Origin: Begonia masoniana
Taxonomy: Eukaryota > Streptophyta > Magnoliopsida > Cucurbitales > Begoniaceae
Assembly: GCA_022432975.1 (NCBI GenBank)
Contig: CM039505.1
Coordinates: forward strand, 19,457,716-19,521,715
Direction: 5' to 3'
DNA length: 64,000 bases
The notes beneath the pieces were generated by a model. That model was not told the origin of the DNA, did no database searches, and saw only the letters and a program-made list of their open reading frames with translations. This document shows positions 22,590-34,573 of the stretch, one piece after another (within the stretch, counting starts at the first letter, position 1; each line of letters starts with the position of its first letter). Made by a program: the position numbers and the translations under genes.

Positions 22590-23350
22590 GCAACTGTTAA
22601 GGGAACTAATCCGCCTTTTAATCGATGAAGAGGATGTATGACTTTGGGAAATTGATCTGCTTCCCAATGGAATATAGGATCAGATCAGCTGTTAAGGGAA
22701 CTAATATGCCCCTTAATCGATGAAGAGATGTATGACTTCGGGAAATTGATCCGCTTCCCAATGGAATATAGGATCAGATCAGCTGTTAAGGGAACTAATC
22801 CGCCCCTTAATCGATGAAGAGGATGTATGACTTTGGAAAATTGATCCGCTTCCTAATGGAATATAGGATCAGATAAGCTGTTAAGGGAACTAATCCGCCC
22901 CTTAATCGATGAAGAGGATGTATGACTTTGGAAAATTGATTTGCTTCTCAATGGAATATAGGATCAGATCAGCTGTTAAGGGAACTAATTGCCCCTTAAT
23001 CAATGAAGAGGATGTATGACTTTGGGAAAATTGATCCAACTACCAATGGAACAGAGGGATCAGATCAGAGAAGAATGTGAATGCAACTGAGATGTGAAAG
23101 TAGAAACTGCATTACTAGGATTTATGTTTCAGCTATGAAGAGGATGTATGACTTTGGAAAATTGATCTGCTTCCCAATGGAATATAGGATCAGATCAGCT
23201 GTTAAAGGAACTAATCCGCCCCTTAATCAATGAAGAGGATGTATGACTTTGGAAAAATTGATCTAACTCCCAATGGAACCGAGGGATCAGATCAGAGAAA
23301 GAATGTGAATGCAACTGAGATGTGAAAGTAGAAACTGCATGACTAGGACT
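22590..23350. repeat. 95-97 bp tandem array in solo LTR
   Basis: About seven units, with starts near 22590, 22687, 22781, 22876 and 22971, then a longer composite unit. Each contains GTTAAGGGAACTAAT, CTTAATCGATGAAGAGGATG and GGATCAGATCAG. It lies between the GTAAGT site at 22431 and the GATGTAG acceptor-like site near 23422. Confidence 0.9.
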
Positions 23351-23759
23351 TATGTTTCAGCTTAACATTTCATTATTGCTCTACTTATTTAGCATTAGGC
23401 TAATAGATGATTTTTGTGATGTAGGTGCTGAGTTTCCAGCAGGTGAATTCTCTGAGTTTACAGAAGAATAGACGATGTTTATGGAGCACATCTATGCCAC
23501 GATTTGGTGCACTGATGAGGCGGTTTAACAAATGTCAGTATGTGAAATCTTAGTGAACAAGTGTGTTGTTGAAATGTGCTGAAGATTTTAATGACAGTAG
23601 TAGTTTTAATGTTTTGACATGTTTTGGGATTATCCTGACTATGAAAACATGATTTGGTTTAGTTGTAGATTGCTATTCTGGATTTATAAAGTTGTGGATC
23701 TATGTTGTTTTGAATAGCTGCTGTTAAAATTTACAAGTTCTTTTAGTAGGCAGAGTTGT

Positions 23760-24150
23760 CCGTTTGTTTAGAGTGTTACTGTTCACCAGTTGAAGTTGTC
23801 TATCGGTGGATGTTGTCTATCGGTGGATGTTGAGTGTTACTGTTCACCGGTGGATGTTGTTTATGGGTGGATGTTGTCTATTGGTGGATATTGAGTGTTA
23901 CTGTTCACCAGTGAATGTTGTCTATCGGTGGATGTTGAGTGTTACTGTTCACCGGTAGATGTTGTCTATCAGTGGATGTTGTCTATCGGTAGACGTTGAG
24001 TGTACTGTTTACCAGTAGATGTTGAGCGATAGAGTCGAGTAGGGGTGAGTAATAGATTTTGTCATTTTGTGATCGGTGGATGCGAGCGGTAGATGTGAGT
24101 AGTAGATTTTGTCGTTTTGTGATCGGTGGATGTGAGCGGTAGATGTGTTC
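23760..24150. repeat. CGGTGGATGTTG minisatellite in solo LTR
   Basis: Imperfect repeats of GTCTATCGGTGGATGTTG and GAGTGTTACTGTTCACCGG. The last part (24050-24132) carries two copies of TTTTGTGATCGGTGGATG. Confidence 0.85.
24107..24132 (+). repeat. Motif shared with SIRE-2 LTR
   Basis: TCGTTTTGTGATCGGTGGA here differs from TCGTTTTGTGACCGGTGGA in SIRE-2 (12863-12881 and 12909-12927) at one base. A second, weaker copy begins near 24057. The two elements are from different superfamilies. Confidence 0.75.
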
Positions 24151-25502
24151 TGTTTTCCCTTTATCTTCTTTCAACCAACTGTCTCTAATATTTTAATCAT
24201 TTAATAAATGTTGTTTTATACAAATGGTTTTTCGCTGCAAGTTTTAACGTTTAAAGGGTCAAATTTTTATCGTTGAATGAAATTTTAAAATTTTCTCAAA
24301 ATGTCATAGTTCGATTCAGCATTTTGCGTAGCGAACAAAGTTCAGAAAACTCGAGGCGTTACACAAACCGAATTGATAAAATCAGTTTTCTTATTGTGTA
24401 CGACTCTGATTTGATATGTGATTTGAAGATTACGATTCTGTTAATCTGGATTACAGCGAGAATCAAGATCACAACAACAAAGAGATTTATTCCTAAGTAT
24501 TTGGAAAGTTTATTTGAAGATGGAAATAATATTTTGGAAACCGATCTGAATATTGTGGTGCTGTTAAGCTAGATACGAGATCACAACGTTGTTAGGATTC
24601 ATTCGTAATATTTTAGGATTTGTTTCATATTTGTTTGTATGAGCTTTCCATAAATGTCGCACCCAATGTCACAGATCCGATTTTCATGGGATTCGGTTTC
24701 TCTTATTCTGTGCGATCTATTTGGAGAGAATATTCGATGCATAGTATATTATGCATTCTTCCTGCACAGTTGAGTGTTGCTGAAGCCATTATTCTTGAGA
24801 GCCGAAAGTCTTTATTCATTCGGGCGATTTATTCTTCACCCATGGTTTAGTGTGGTGTATGTTATTGTTAATTTGATCATTGATTGAATGTATTCACACT
24901 CTATTTGTGAGCTGATCTAATTATCTTCAGAGTGTGTTGGTTTGATGCAACCATAGACAACGACGAGTGTCATCGACGATGTCCCAGGTGTAATTCTGTT
25001 TCTTTCATTGAAACTCAGTCTCAAGAGGAGACTACCTGGAACTCGGGAGGAGTTCTGATCGTGGGCAAGGGGATCTTGCCGTACACGTATTCCGGGAGGA
25101 GTCATCAATGACAAGGGGAGCTTGTCATCTTTAGATTCCGGGAGGAGTCGTCATCAACAAGGGGATCTTGTTGCATTCAGATTCTGGGAGGGATAGATTA
25201 CAAGTCGAGGGGAGCTCACAAAAACTGTTTCACTGAGAAAGTTAGTAGAGGCGACGACAAAGATAAGAGGGAGTCTTTATTTGTATAAGTTTGATTGTCC
25301 TGTAACTTTATGAACTCAGAGAATTGTTTTTAATTCTAGACATGGCCCCGCAGATGTCGGCAATTGCCAAACTACATTACTAACCTCTTGTTTCATTATT
25401 TTCTGCACTTTATCATTGTCAATTATCACGATAATTAATTGGTGTCCCACCGAGTGTTCCACCTACACTAAGGCATCAAGTAACTAACCTTGATCTTTCA
25501 AT

Positions 25503-25514
25503 TGGTATCAGAGC
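25503..25514 (+). other. SIRE-1 primer binding site, initiator tRNA-Met
   Basis: TGGTATCAGAGC, two bases after the 5' LTR end at 25500. Confidence 0.92.
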
Positions 25515-25564
25515 AGTTCGCTTCTGTTTCTTAAGCGAGATCCACAGGATTTGATCTTGGTACA

Positions 25565-27121
25565 ATGGACTCTATGAAGGAAGGAGGTTCAACTAAGCGT
25601 CTGCCACTATTGGATGAAAGTAACTATGCTTACTAGAAGGCCAGGATGAGAGCATTCATCAAGGCTATCGATGAGAAGGCTTGGAGATCTATTTTAACAG
25701 GATGGAATCCTCCCACGACTACTGACGAAGGAGGTGTCATATCTCTTAAATCTGAAGAAGATTGGTTGGTCACTGAAGATGCACTAGCAAACAGTAATTC
25801 AAAGGCACTTAACTCTATTTTTAATAGTGTTGCCCCTACTCAGTTCAGGCTTATTTCAACGTATGAGTCAGCTAAAAGAGCATGAGAGATTCTCCAAACT
25901 ACTTATGAAGGAACATCTGCGGTGAAGCTATCAAAGATGCAAATGCTCACGACAAGGTTTGAAAATTTAAAAATGCATGAAGAAGAAAGTATTTCCGAGC
26001 TCAAAGCCAAACTATGTGATATAGCCAATGAGGCATTTGCACTTGGTGACACATTCTCTAAAGAACGTTTGGTACGAAAGACTCTACGGTCTCTCCCTCA
26101 ATGCTTTGCCTATAAAGTTACTACAATCGAAGAAGCAAAAGATGTCTTCAAAATGAAGTTGGAAGAACTAATGGGATCACTCAGAACATATGAGATGAAT
26201 CTTGGAATTAATGCCGAAATAAAGAAATTCAAAGACGTAGCACTAAAGGTTGACACACAGGACTTGAATGATCATGATGAAGATGACCTTGAAGAATCTC
26301 TTGCACTGCTATCAAAGAATTTTAGTTGAGTTATGAAAAAATTTGGGAGAAATAATTGCGGTGTCAGACCCAATGTCAGTAATACAAAACCGGGTTCTTC
26401 AAGCAATAAGAAGTACAAGGAAGACAATCACGCTCCAGATCAATCTGTCCAGAACAGAGGAATTCAACGTAGAGAATGTGACAGTTTTGGGCATATACAA
26501 GCTGAATGCGCTAACACTTTGAAGAAAAAGAAAAGCTCTCTCAACACTACTTGGAGTGATGATGAATTAGAGAAAGAAGATGAATTTTGGAAGAACCATG
26601 TTGCATTTGTTGGTAAAGCTGAATCTACAGAAAATGGCAGTGTTACACACGAGGTCACAGATGATATATCGGCTTGTAGTGATGAAGTTAAAGATGAAGT
26701 TACCAAAGAAGACCTCATTGCATAATACAAATATCTTCATGAGAAATAGACTGAGTTTGTCAAAATAAATCAGCGTCTTCAAATTTAGAATGGAGACTTG
26801 AAAATTGAGAAGATCAACCTACAAAATTGGTCTCTGAATTAGAAGCCAAATTAAGAATGAGTAGGGATAAAGCAACAGAACTATTTAACGAGCTGAATCA
26901 CTTGAAGAAAAATGTCAAAATGTTAAATACAGGTTCCTCTAAGTTGGATGATATCTTAAGTGTCAGCAAGCCCAGTAGTGAACATTCTAGATTACGTTTC
27001 AAAGGAGAAAGTTCAGTAGCACATATAATGTTTTCTCAGCCCGGAAGCAAAGGAAAAAATATGGTGTCTCCTACAGTGTCCTATGAGCAAAGGAAAGCAC
27101 AGTGTATCAAGCGATACCAAT
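25565..27121 (+). pseudogene. gag: SIRE-1 gag (decayed)
   Basis: Starts at ATG 25565 (MDSMKEGG) and continues in one frame to 26725 with several internal stops: TAG near 25637, TGA near 25883, TGA near 26327. Later parts are in other frames, with shifts near 26820 and 27100. Recognisable blocks are FRLISTYESAKRA, VRKTLRSLPQCFAYKVTTIE and LEELMGSLRTYEMNLG, plus a CCHC knuckle REC..FGHIQAEC in which the first Cys is Arg. An acidic Ser/Asp tail and a coiled-coil-like VSELEAKLRMSRDKATELFN follow. The stop contexts look like TGG or CGA changed by transitions. The pattern fits a Sirevirus-type gag. Confidence 0.88.
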
Positions 27122-28656
27122 AAAAAATTTTGATTACAAAGGAAAGCAAACTAGAGTGAATGATGCAAAGGTCAAGAAGAAGTCAAAGTCTAATTCTATG
27201 CCCATTACAAATGGAAACCGATTTAATTCTATTTGTTACTATTGTTACCGTAGAGGTCATATTCGACCTAGATGTTTTACCTATCTTGCTGAATTGAGAC
27301 AATGTACTGCTAGAAATTCTCTTTTTCACAGACCTCCACAACAAAAATGGAAGAAGAAATCCACATTGACGTGTAATGTCACTCATACCTCTCTAAAAGC
27401 TACAACAACTGATACGAAGTACTTTGACAGTGGATGTTCTAGACATATGAATGGTGATAAGAAGTTTTTGAAGAATATCACATCTGATCGTATGGGAAAA
27501 GTGACATTCGGTAAAAGTGTCAAAGCAAGTGTCATAGGCGCAGATACACTGAATGTTCCTGAACTACCACAGTTTGAGAATGTTCTTCTGGTAAATGGTC
27601 TAAAGGCAAATTTGATAAGCATTAGCCAGTTGTGTGATCAAGATTTAAACGTCTATTTCACTCGTGAGAAGTGCACAATCTCGGATCCAGACAAAAATTG
27701 CACCATAGAAGGGGTAAGATCTGATAATAATTGTTATATTATCTCATCGTCTTCAACTTGTTATCATTCAAGCATGGAGGATTCTATTTTATGGCATCGA
27801 AATTTGGGACACGTCAACAATAGGATGTTGAAGATGATTATTTCAAAGGGAGCTATCTGTGGGATTCCCAAGCTAAAAATTGATGAAAATCGTTTGTGGA
27901 CCATGTCAAATGGGTAAACAAACCAAGGTGTCTCACACAAAGTCACTGGCGACAGCAACCAATCGTGTGCTTGAATTACTTTATATGGACTTAATGGGAC
28001 CAATGCCTCTGGAAAGCATTGGAGGCAAACGATATGCTTATGTTACGGTTGATGATTTTTCACGATTTACATGGGTGGAGTTCCTTAGAGAAAAATCCGA
28101 TACTTTCAAAGCTTTCAAAGCATTATGTATTCGACTCCAACGTGAAAAAAATTGTGCCATCATGGGAATTATTTGAATCCGTAGTGATCATGGGAGAGAG
28201 TTTGAAAACTCAGAATTCTCATATTTCTGTAATCAACTTGGAATATCTCACGAGTTCTCGGCACCCAAGACACCTCAGCAAAATAGAGTTGTTGAACGGA
28301 AAAATCGAACTATTGCAGAGATGTCTCGTGTAATGTTACATGAGAAAAATATTCCACAAAAGTTCTGGGCCGAGGCAATGAACACTACATGCTATACAAT
28401 AAATCGAGTGTATCTCCATGGAGGAACTTCCATGACACCATACGAGATATGGAAAGGTAAAACTCCAAATCTTCACTATTTTCATCATTTCGGTAGTACG
28501 TGCTATGTGTTAAATGACAGGGAACACAGAAGGAAATTTGACTCTAAAAGTGATGAGGCTATCTTTCTCGGATATGCAACCAATAGCCGTGCCTATTGAG
28601 TCTACAATAAACGGACTCGAACTGTGATTGAATCGGCAAATGTTCAAGTGAATGAT
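27122..28656 (+). pseudogene. pol: SIRE-1 pol: gag end, protease and integrase (decayed)
   Basis: It begins with the last gag knuckle CYYCYRRGHIRPRC (about 27230). The protease follows with YFDSGCSRHMNGD (about 27420) and VLLVNGLKANLISISQLCD. Integrase has HRNLGHVNNRMLKMI (His pair of HHCC), a frameshift near 27890, then CGPCQMGKQTK. Catalytic-site surroundings LLYMDLMGPM, RSDHGREFENSEF and QQNRVVERKNRT are present, and FWAEAMNTTCYTINR and FDSKSDEAIFLGYATNSRAY follow. In-frame TGA codons at about 28175 and 28597 sit where Arg is usual. The frame runs into the solo LTR at 28657 and resumes at 31172. Confidence 0.9.
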
Positions 28657-28999
28657 TGTAACACCCGAATTTACAGGATTTTATGAATTAATAATATAAT
28701 GGCATTTTTGTAATTATGTCAATTAGGTCAGTTTCGTGAAAAGAAAGCGTTATTGTTATCCTAATAATTAATAAGGATTTTGAGAAAATTTCAGAAATTT
28801 TAGGAGTTTAACGCTAATTTTACGAGAATTACATTTATCGTAATATAAAGGATACTTTGGTAAAAATAGTAAACGAGGTCCGAATTGCGAACAGACGGTT
28901 TTACTAGAACCCTTGTAATAAGTTGGAGTTATTGGCGAAATAAGGAGATTTGGAGAAACCGAATCGTTGGTCAATTAATGAAACAAAGGACAGAATTAA

Positions 29000-29007
29000 T
29001 ATAAAAA
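29000..29007 (+). promoter_or_regulatory. Candidate TATA box of solo LTR
   Basis: TATAAAAA, about 60 bp upstream of a CCTTCTTCTTCCTTCACC pyrimidine patch. TATA plus pyrimidine patch is a usual plant core promoter layout, and two other LTRs here show the same pairing. Confidence 0.5.
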
Positions 29008-29603
29008 CAAAGGAAAGGGCAAAATGGTAATTTGCAAGGTAAATTTTTAATTAAAAACAAAAGCCTTCTTCTTCCTTCACCATTTTCACGCGAAGCCCTC
29101 TGCGATTTTTCTTCCAGGCGATTTCTCCCTTTCTCATCTCACGGCATTCTCCATTTCGGCGACCAAAGCCTTCCGATCGACCTCCGATCCTTCATGTTTT
29201 CTCCTCTAAACTCGATTCTAGGTATGATTCTATAGTTTTGGAAGGGTAATGTTCGGTTTTTACGAAGTTACACGGTTAGGGTTCGTTTAGGGTTTTGTGA
29301 GAAACGCGATTTAGGGTTTGAGATTGATAGGTTTGTCATAGTTGTGAATATGATGAACGTATTGAGCGTTATTGGATGAAGTTAATCGATTTAGGACGAA
29401 CGTTAGAGATTGGACAATTTTCTAGTTTGGGGGAAAAACTCGTTAATGGTGAATTCGAGGTATCGAGCGTTAATTGTTGGATAAAATGCCTCGTTGAGCT
29501 AAGTTAGAATTTTAGGAAAAATTTCCTTAGTTAAGGTTTCGTTAAATTTGGACGTTTAATAGTTTAAACTCGTTTTAACGACAATGTTGTGAAATTGCCT
29601 TAG

Positions 29604-29648
29604 GTGAACAAAGCTCGTGGACGGAGCTTGGATTGCAACGGACACAAG
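29604..29648 (+). other. Splice-like mini-exon in LTR
   Basis: 45 bp between GCCTTAG and GTAAGT, containing CTCGTGGACGGAGCTTG. It has the same length and a nearly identical core to 2658-2702, and is followed by CGATTGGCCTACACCGTAC. Confidence 0.45.
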
Positions 29649-29994
29649 GTAAGTTCTCGTGACTTACTCTGGCCGATTGGCCTACACCGTACATCGAGGT
29701 CACGTCGAGGATCTTTCATGATTTGTTTGTTTAAATGCTTTGGTTGGGTAGTTAGGATTAGTTCTTTTATAGGATATGCTTTTAATTGCTTTTATTGTCT
29801 TGAGGGTACTTATGATGTATATTTACTTTATGCATATAACTGTTCATGCATCACGTCTTTTAAAATAGCATGAAAAAGGATTTATGCACGTTTTTAAGAA
29901 AATGAAATGAACGAACGAAATGAATCTACGTAATCTATTATCTGGTCATACGAGGTGGGGCTCAGGCACGGCTGTTTACGGATGTAAGTGTGTA

Positions 29995-30012
29995 CCCCCC
30001 CCCCCCCCCCCC
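29995..30012. repeat. Homopolymer of 18 C
   Basis: An uninterrupted C run followed by T and CCCC. The length may be inexact, because long homopolymers are error-prone. The opposite strand could form a G-quadruplex. Confidence 0.8.
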
Positions 30013-30754
30013 TCCCCGTTAGGTGAAGAGGGCAGTCCAACCGTGGGATGTGTCCTCTCCATCTAATAGGCTGAGACCTCGGTGACATTCTGTCTGCGAC
30101 GTAATGAAAAGAAAATGTTGCATGGTTTCTGAAACTCATACGCACAGCATGCATTGCATTTACGAAACTTACTGAGTCTTTAGCTCATAATGTGTCTGTA
30201 TGGTGTAGGTGATATCGAAACAGGTGAGGACGACGTTCCTCCTCCTGAAGCATGAGTCCAGTTGAAGAAGAATGAAAGCGGTAGTGTGCTGGCGCAGTCG
30301 AGGCATTTCATGACCCGTGGGGACGTATGTAGGTATTTTTGGTTAAGTTTGATAGAAAATGTTTAAGGAAAATATTTGTATAGATAGAACATTATAGGAT
30401 GTTTGGATCTGGACTAGTTGATATGTTTATGTTTTGAAGTTTTTAAACGTTTTGAAAACTTGTTTTGTAAATGTTTGGTAACAGGGATATGTTCGGTTTT
30501 TAAACATATACATGCAGTTTGTTTTCATAAGGTTTTACTACATTTTAAATTATGTCTCGAGTCGGTTTTGGGTGAGATTGCGGAGGATGTGCGAGTGTCG
30601 AGAGATTGATGTTGAAATGTATGATTGTGATGTAGGTCGAGTTGTGTTAATGAAATTGTAAAATTTGGTGTTAAGTATATGTATATGCAGGGGATGAAAG
30701 AAAGAAATGAGAGGGATGCAAGTCCTTTGGAAATTCGGATTCCAGAGGACTTGG

Positions 30755-30935
30755 CGATTGATCGCTAGGGAGGGCGATCGATCGCCCCTCTCTGGTCACG
30801 CCCTAGAAGAAATTCCAGGGCGGGTGTCGAGGCGATCGCTAGGCAAAAATAGGCGATCGCCAAGGGCGATCGATCGCCCCTCAGCATTTTCAACTGGCGA
30901 TCGATTGCTTGTTTTGGGCGATCGATCGCCCCTGA
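30755..30935. repeat. GGCGATCGATCGCC palindromic repeat
   Basis: Several near-perfect palindromes (GGGCGATCGATCGCCCC) and variants such as GGCGATCGCTAGG. Equivalent arrays lie in the related LTRs at 2188 and 33280. Confidence 0.85.
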
Positions 30936-31171
30936 TTTTGGGATGTTTTTGCCCTTGTTTTGTCTGTTTCCGTTGCTTCATATGTTTTTAACTTTTAATT
31001 AAGTTTTCTTTTAATTGTTTTAAAGTTTTATTAAGTGATTTTCAAAATAGATTCGAACGTTTTAACAATTTGGTTTTCGATCTAAATTCCGCTTAAATGC
31101 AATTAAAGTCTATTAGGATAAAAAAAATGATACGAGAAAATTAGGATATGGTTAAGGGTCGCTACAATGAT

Positions 31172-31857
31172 ACCTTGGATATAGTTGATATGCCTAGAGA
31201 AGATATATTCCAGAGTTCAAATAATGAAAATTCTAGTGACCTCACCAATGTACCAGATGTTTTTCCAAGCAATGTCTCAGGTAATGTCTCCGGTACAGCT
31301 ATCACAGCTAGTGAAGTGGAAGTGACTACGTCAAACAGCAGACAACCGTCCACACATGTCCAGAAAGATCATCCTGTTAATGAAGTCATTGGAAGTTTTA
31401 ATGATGGAATCAGAACCAGGGACAAACCGAAAGTAAACTATAGAGACATGATTCATATGGCATATTTCACCTCAACTATTGAGCCTAAAAATATGAAAGA
31501 AACTCTCCTAGATAAATATTGGATTGAAGTAATGCAAGAAGAACTTGATCGATTCACTCGAAATCAAGTTTGGGATTTAGTGTCGTGTCCTCCAAATGTA
31601 AACGTCATCGGCATCAAGTGGATATACAAGAATAAGAGTGATGAGCTTGGAAAAATTACACGCAACAAAGCACGGTTAGTTGCTTAAGGATATTCACAGA
31701 TTGAAGGCATTAATTTTGATGAAACATTTGCTTCAGTTGCTCGACTTGAATCCATTCGACTTTTACTTGCTATTGCTTGTGTAATGCAGTTCAAACTCTA
31801 GCAAATGGATGTGAAGAGTGTTTTCTTAAATGGCTTTCTAAATGAGGAAGTTTATGT
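31172..31857 (+). pseudogene. pol: SIRE-1 pol, first part of reverse transcriptase
   Basis: Continues the integrase frame across the solo LTR (LDIVDMPRED after the target duplication). A linker rich in Ser/Asn/Val is followed by [49 protein letters not shown], then a TAA at about 31685 where the family has an amino acid. [20 protein letters not shown] and QMDVKSVFLNGFLNEEVY follow, with a TAG just before QMDV. It is cut at TATGT by the solo SIRE LTR. The rest of RT is after 42796 (copy A) and 56175 (copy B). Confidence 0.92.
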
Positions 31858-32574
31858 TGTAGGATTGTGATTGTCTAAGAGAGGGGGTGAATTAGAAATT
31901 TCTTAACCTAATCATTTTTAACAATGTAAATTAGTTTTATCTTATCTTTTCTCTTTTTGTGCAATTAATAACAAACACTTAAAAGTAAGAGTAAGAGAAA
32001 GAGATTGAAACTGATATTTTTACGTGGTTCAGCCAACCTTGCCTATGTCCATGCTTCAAGGTTTCTCCCTTGAAGATCCTTTTCTTCTCCTCAACGAGAT
32101 TTCTTGATCGAACTTCACGGGTGTCAATCCACTGCCTTCAAGTTTTTACAAGGTTAAAAATTGTAGAGCACAAAACTACACTCTCTCAAAAAGTAAAATC
32201 TCAAGTTTTGATGTAGAGAGGTGTAGAGAATTAAAGAGTATTACAAACTTAGGATCTTGGAAGTATGTAGACAAAGATTGTCGTGTGAGCTCGTGAGAGT
32301 TGAGAGAGAACTATTCAAGTTGGCAAAAAGTCATTCTCCCAAGTTTCAATCGTCCATTAATACTGGTGTCTGTAAACTGCTTCACATTCGGACGACTCCT
32401 TGTTTCTGTACCAAAAATATGACCGTTGTGAAGAATTCTTGCGTAGAAAACTAGCTGTTGTGGTCTGTGGTCGATATTACTTTCGGCGGAAGACTTCTTG
32501 ATTCGGATAATGTTATCCTAGTGGATGAAATCTTTATTCAGTCAACATTGATCTTGCAGAGCATTCTCATATTG

Positions 32575-32750
32575 GACTTCGGTCGACTTCTTTATCCATT
32601 CGACTTTATTGTTGCAGAATCATTCTTGGTTTTGGTCGTCATTGATTTCGGTAGACTTCAAAATCTGGTCGACTTTATTGTTGCAGAATCATTCTTTGTT
32701 TTGGTCGTCATTGATTTCGGTAGACTTCACAATCCGGTCGACTTCTGGCT
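32575..32750. repeat. 69 bp tandem repeat in solo SIRE LTR
   Basis: About two and a half units with GACTTTATTGTTGCAGAATC and TTTTGGTCGTCATTGATTTC. It occupies the LTR region where SIRE-2 has its TTGTCG array, but with different sequence. Confidence 0.85.
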
Positions 32751-33279
32751 TTAGTGTATTGGTCGATATTCAATTGGTTCCACCATCGATCGATTTTACT
32801 TTGCCCAGTTGATATATCTGGCGAATGACTTTCAAATCTACTTTGACAGCGATCGATGTTCCTTTTGGCAGACGACTTATACGTCTGGTTAACATTATGC
32901 ATGCAACAGTCTTGACTAGCAACACTTAATCAAAAACGTTAGAAAACATAATACCCTTTTTAAAAGGGCATTCCCAATTAACTGCAATTAATAATATCAT
33001 TCATTTCTTACAATCATCAATTTATATATTTCATATTAATCACAATCATCAAAAACATAGTTTGTAACACCCCTAATACTGTACCCATTTACTCGTACAA
33101 ATTTTTCATTTTATTTTACACTTTAAGCGGAAACTGAATCGGAATTGAAATCGTTAGTGTTGTTTAGAAAACCATTTAAAATAAACATAAAACCATTTAA
33201 TAAAACAATTAGAACTATTTAATAAAACCAATTTTGATTAAAACAATCGGGAGGACAAAACTGTCCAACCCGTGGCAAT

Positions 33280-33490
33280 TAAGTGCAGCGAACAGTCGCT
33301 GCAGCATGCAGCGACTGAGCGCTACAGTTGCTGCAGCATGCAGCGCCCGATCGCTGCATTGCTGCAGCGATCGCGCGCTGCCGTTGCTGCAGCAGCATCG
33401 ATCGCTGCTTTGCTGCAGCGATCGCACGCTGCTGATGCTGCAGCAAGCAGCGATCAATCGCTGCATTGCTGCAGCGCCTGATCGCTGCAC
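33280..33490. repeat. GCAGCGATCGCTGCA palindromic array
   Basis: Overlapping units of GCTGCAGCGATCG, GATCGCTGC and CAGCATGCAGCG, almost all self-complementary. They create spurious ORFs rich in Ala, Ser, Arg and Cys on both strands. Copies are at 40480-40685 and 53850-54055. Confidence 0.9.
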
Positions 33491-34573
33491 TGCAGCCTTG
33501 ATCCACACTATTGCTCTCTGAAATTTCCAGAGAGCAAATACTTCAGTAAGCTCTCTGGAAATCCGGTTTCCAGAGAGCAAATTCACACCATTTGCCTCTC
33601 ATTCAGTTTCTTGCAATCTTTATACTTCTCACTAAAACATACAACTTATAAATTAAACTCACTCCATTTACAGCAGACTTTGCGAAGTCCAACTGCATGG
33701 ATAGCTCTAAAAATCGAGCTATCTATAACAACCTAAACCAATCAAAACGTTTTCAAAACATTCAGTAAACAGTTTAAACCAAAGCGTTTTACATACAATT
33801 ACCAAAATGTTATCTAACCTCTATCCAGAACCAAGCACCCTAATATGTTCTATACAGTTTATCATCAATCCAAAATGTCTCAAAAAAACCCCAAAACCTT
33901 TACGTACATCCCCCACGGGTCAAAACGCGTCTCGACTGCTCAGCGCACTCCCACGGCCATCATCCATCAACTGCACCTACGTCAGGAGGAGGAACGTCGT
34001 CCTCACCTGGCTCAATATCTCCTAAAATATCACCTACACCATACAGACACATATGAGATATTGAAATCTCAGTAAGCTACGTAAATGCAGATGCATGCGT
34101 GCAGTGCATATGAAGTTCAGAAAACATGCATATCAGACATATCAGGTCATTTCATACAGATTGTCACCGAGATATCAGCCCTATAAATGGAAAGGATACA
34201 TCCCGCGGTCGGACTACCACTTTCGATTTAGAGGAGGGGGGTACATGCTCACAAACCCTACAGCCATGCCTGAGCCCCATCTCGCGTGACCAGATACAGA
34301 TTACGTATTTTCGTTCATTATTCATTTCATTTGAAAACTTGTGCAGAAATCCATTTTCATGTCATTTGAAACACGTGATGCATGAACAGTTATAAACAGA
34401 AAGTAAACAATCAACATATATACCATCAAGACCAAAATAGAGTAACCTGTAAACAATTTAAACCTAACTACCCAACCGAAAGCGATTTAAAGCAAACAAT
34501 TCCTTAGGGATCCTCGATACGACATCGAAGTATGGTGTAGACCGATTGGTCAAAGTAAGTCACGAAAACTTAC

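Larger units (their letters stand above)
11385..24363 (+). mobile_element. Solo Tekay-type LTR in SIRE-1 5' LTR, TSD CAAAC
   Basis: It begins TGTAACACCCGACTCC at 11385 and ends CTCGAGGCGTTACA at 24363, with CAAAC on both sides (11380-11384 and 24364-24368). SIRE-2 (11798-22300) is inserted in it; without that it is about 2.47 kb. It holds a leader with AACCTAGGTGAGT near 11652, the splice-like segment at 22381-22430, a 95-97 bp tandem array (22590-23350) and a CGGTGGATG minisatellite (23760-24150). No coding region or PBS belongs to it. Confidence 0.85.
11042..25500 (+). repeat. SIRE-1 5' LTR, interrupted
   Basis: Two pieces, 11042-11384 and 24369-25500, match the 3' LTR at 60782-62257 when the inserted solo LTR and one target copy are removed. 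That leaves about 1475 bp against 1476 bp in the 3' LTR. The end CTTTGATCTTTCA at 25500 abuts the PBS. The two LTRs differ at many positions by eye, so this insertion is much older than SIRE-2. Confidence 0.85.
28657..31166 (+). mobile_element. Solo Tekay-type LTR inside SIRE-1 pol, TSD ATGAT
   Basis: 2510 bp, beginning TGTAACACCCGAATTT and ending GGGTCGCTACA. ATGAT is present on both sides (28652-28656 and 31167-31171). It has TATAAAAA at 29000-29007, a pyrimidine-rich leader (about 29064-29130), a splice-like segment at 29604-29648, an 18-C run and a GATCGATCGC array. It belongs with the LTRs at 1965 and 33063. ORFs inside it (for example 30707-30991) come from the repeats. Confidence 0.92.

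Noticed and set aside
22590..23350. Regular 95-97 bp repeats as a possible CRISPR array
   Set aside because: There are no unique spacers; whole units repeat in tandem inside a plant LTR.
24620..24850. Small ORFs in the SIRE-1 LTRs (also 61391-61606)
   Set aside because: They are in LTR sequence, differ between the two LTRs and show no domain.
28019..28333. 104-codon ORF overlapping SIRE-1 integrase
   Set aside because: It is a shifted-frame shadow; the integrase motifs are in the neighbouring frame.
30707..30991. 94-codon ORF in the LTR at 28657
   Set aside because: It is built from the GCGATCGATCGCC palindromes and has no recognisable content.
33215..33586. ORFs on both strands rich in Ala, Ser, Arg, Cys (also at 40429-40776 and 53776-54147)
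   Set aside because: They are translations of the GCAGCGATCGC palindromic array inside LTRs. Overlapping ORFs on both strands with the same repeated words are not genes.
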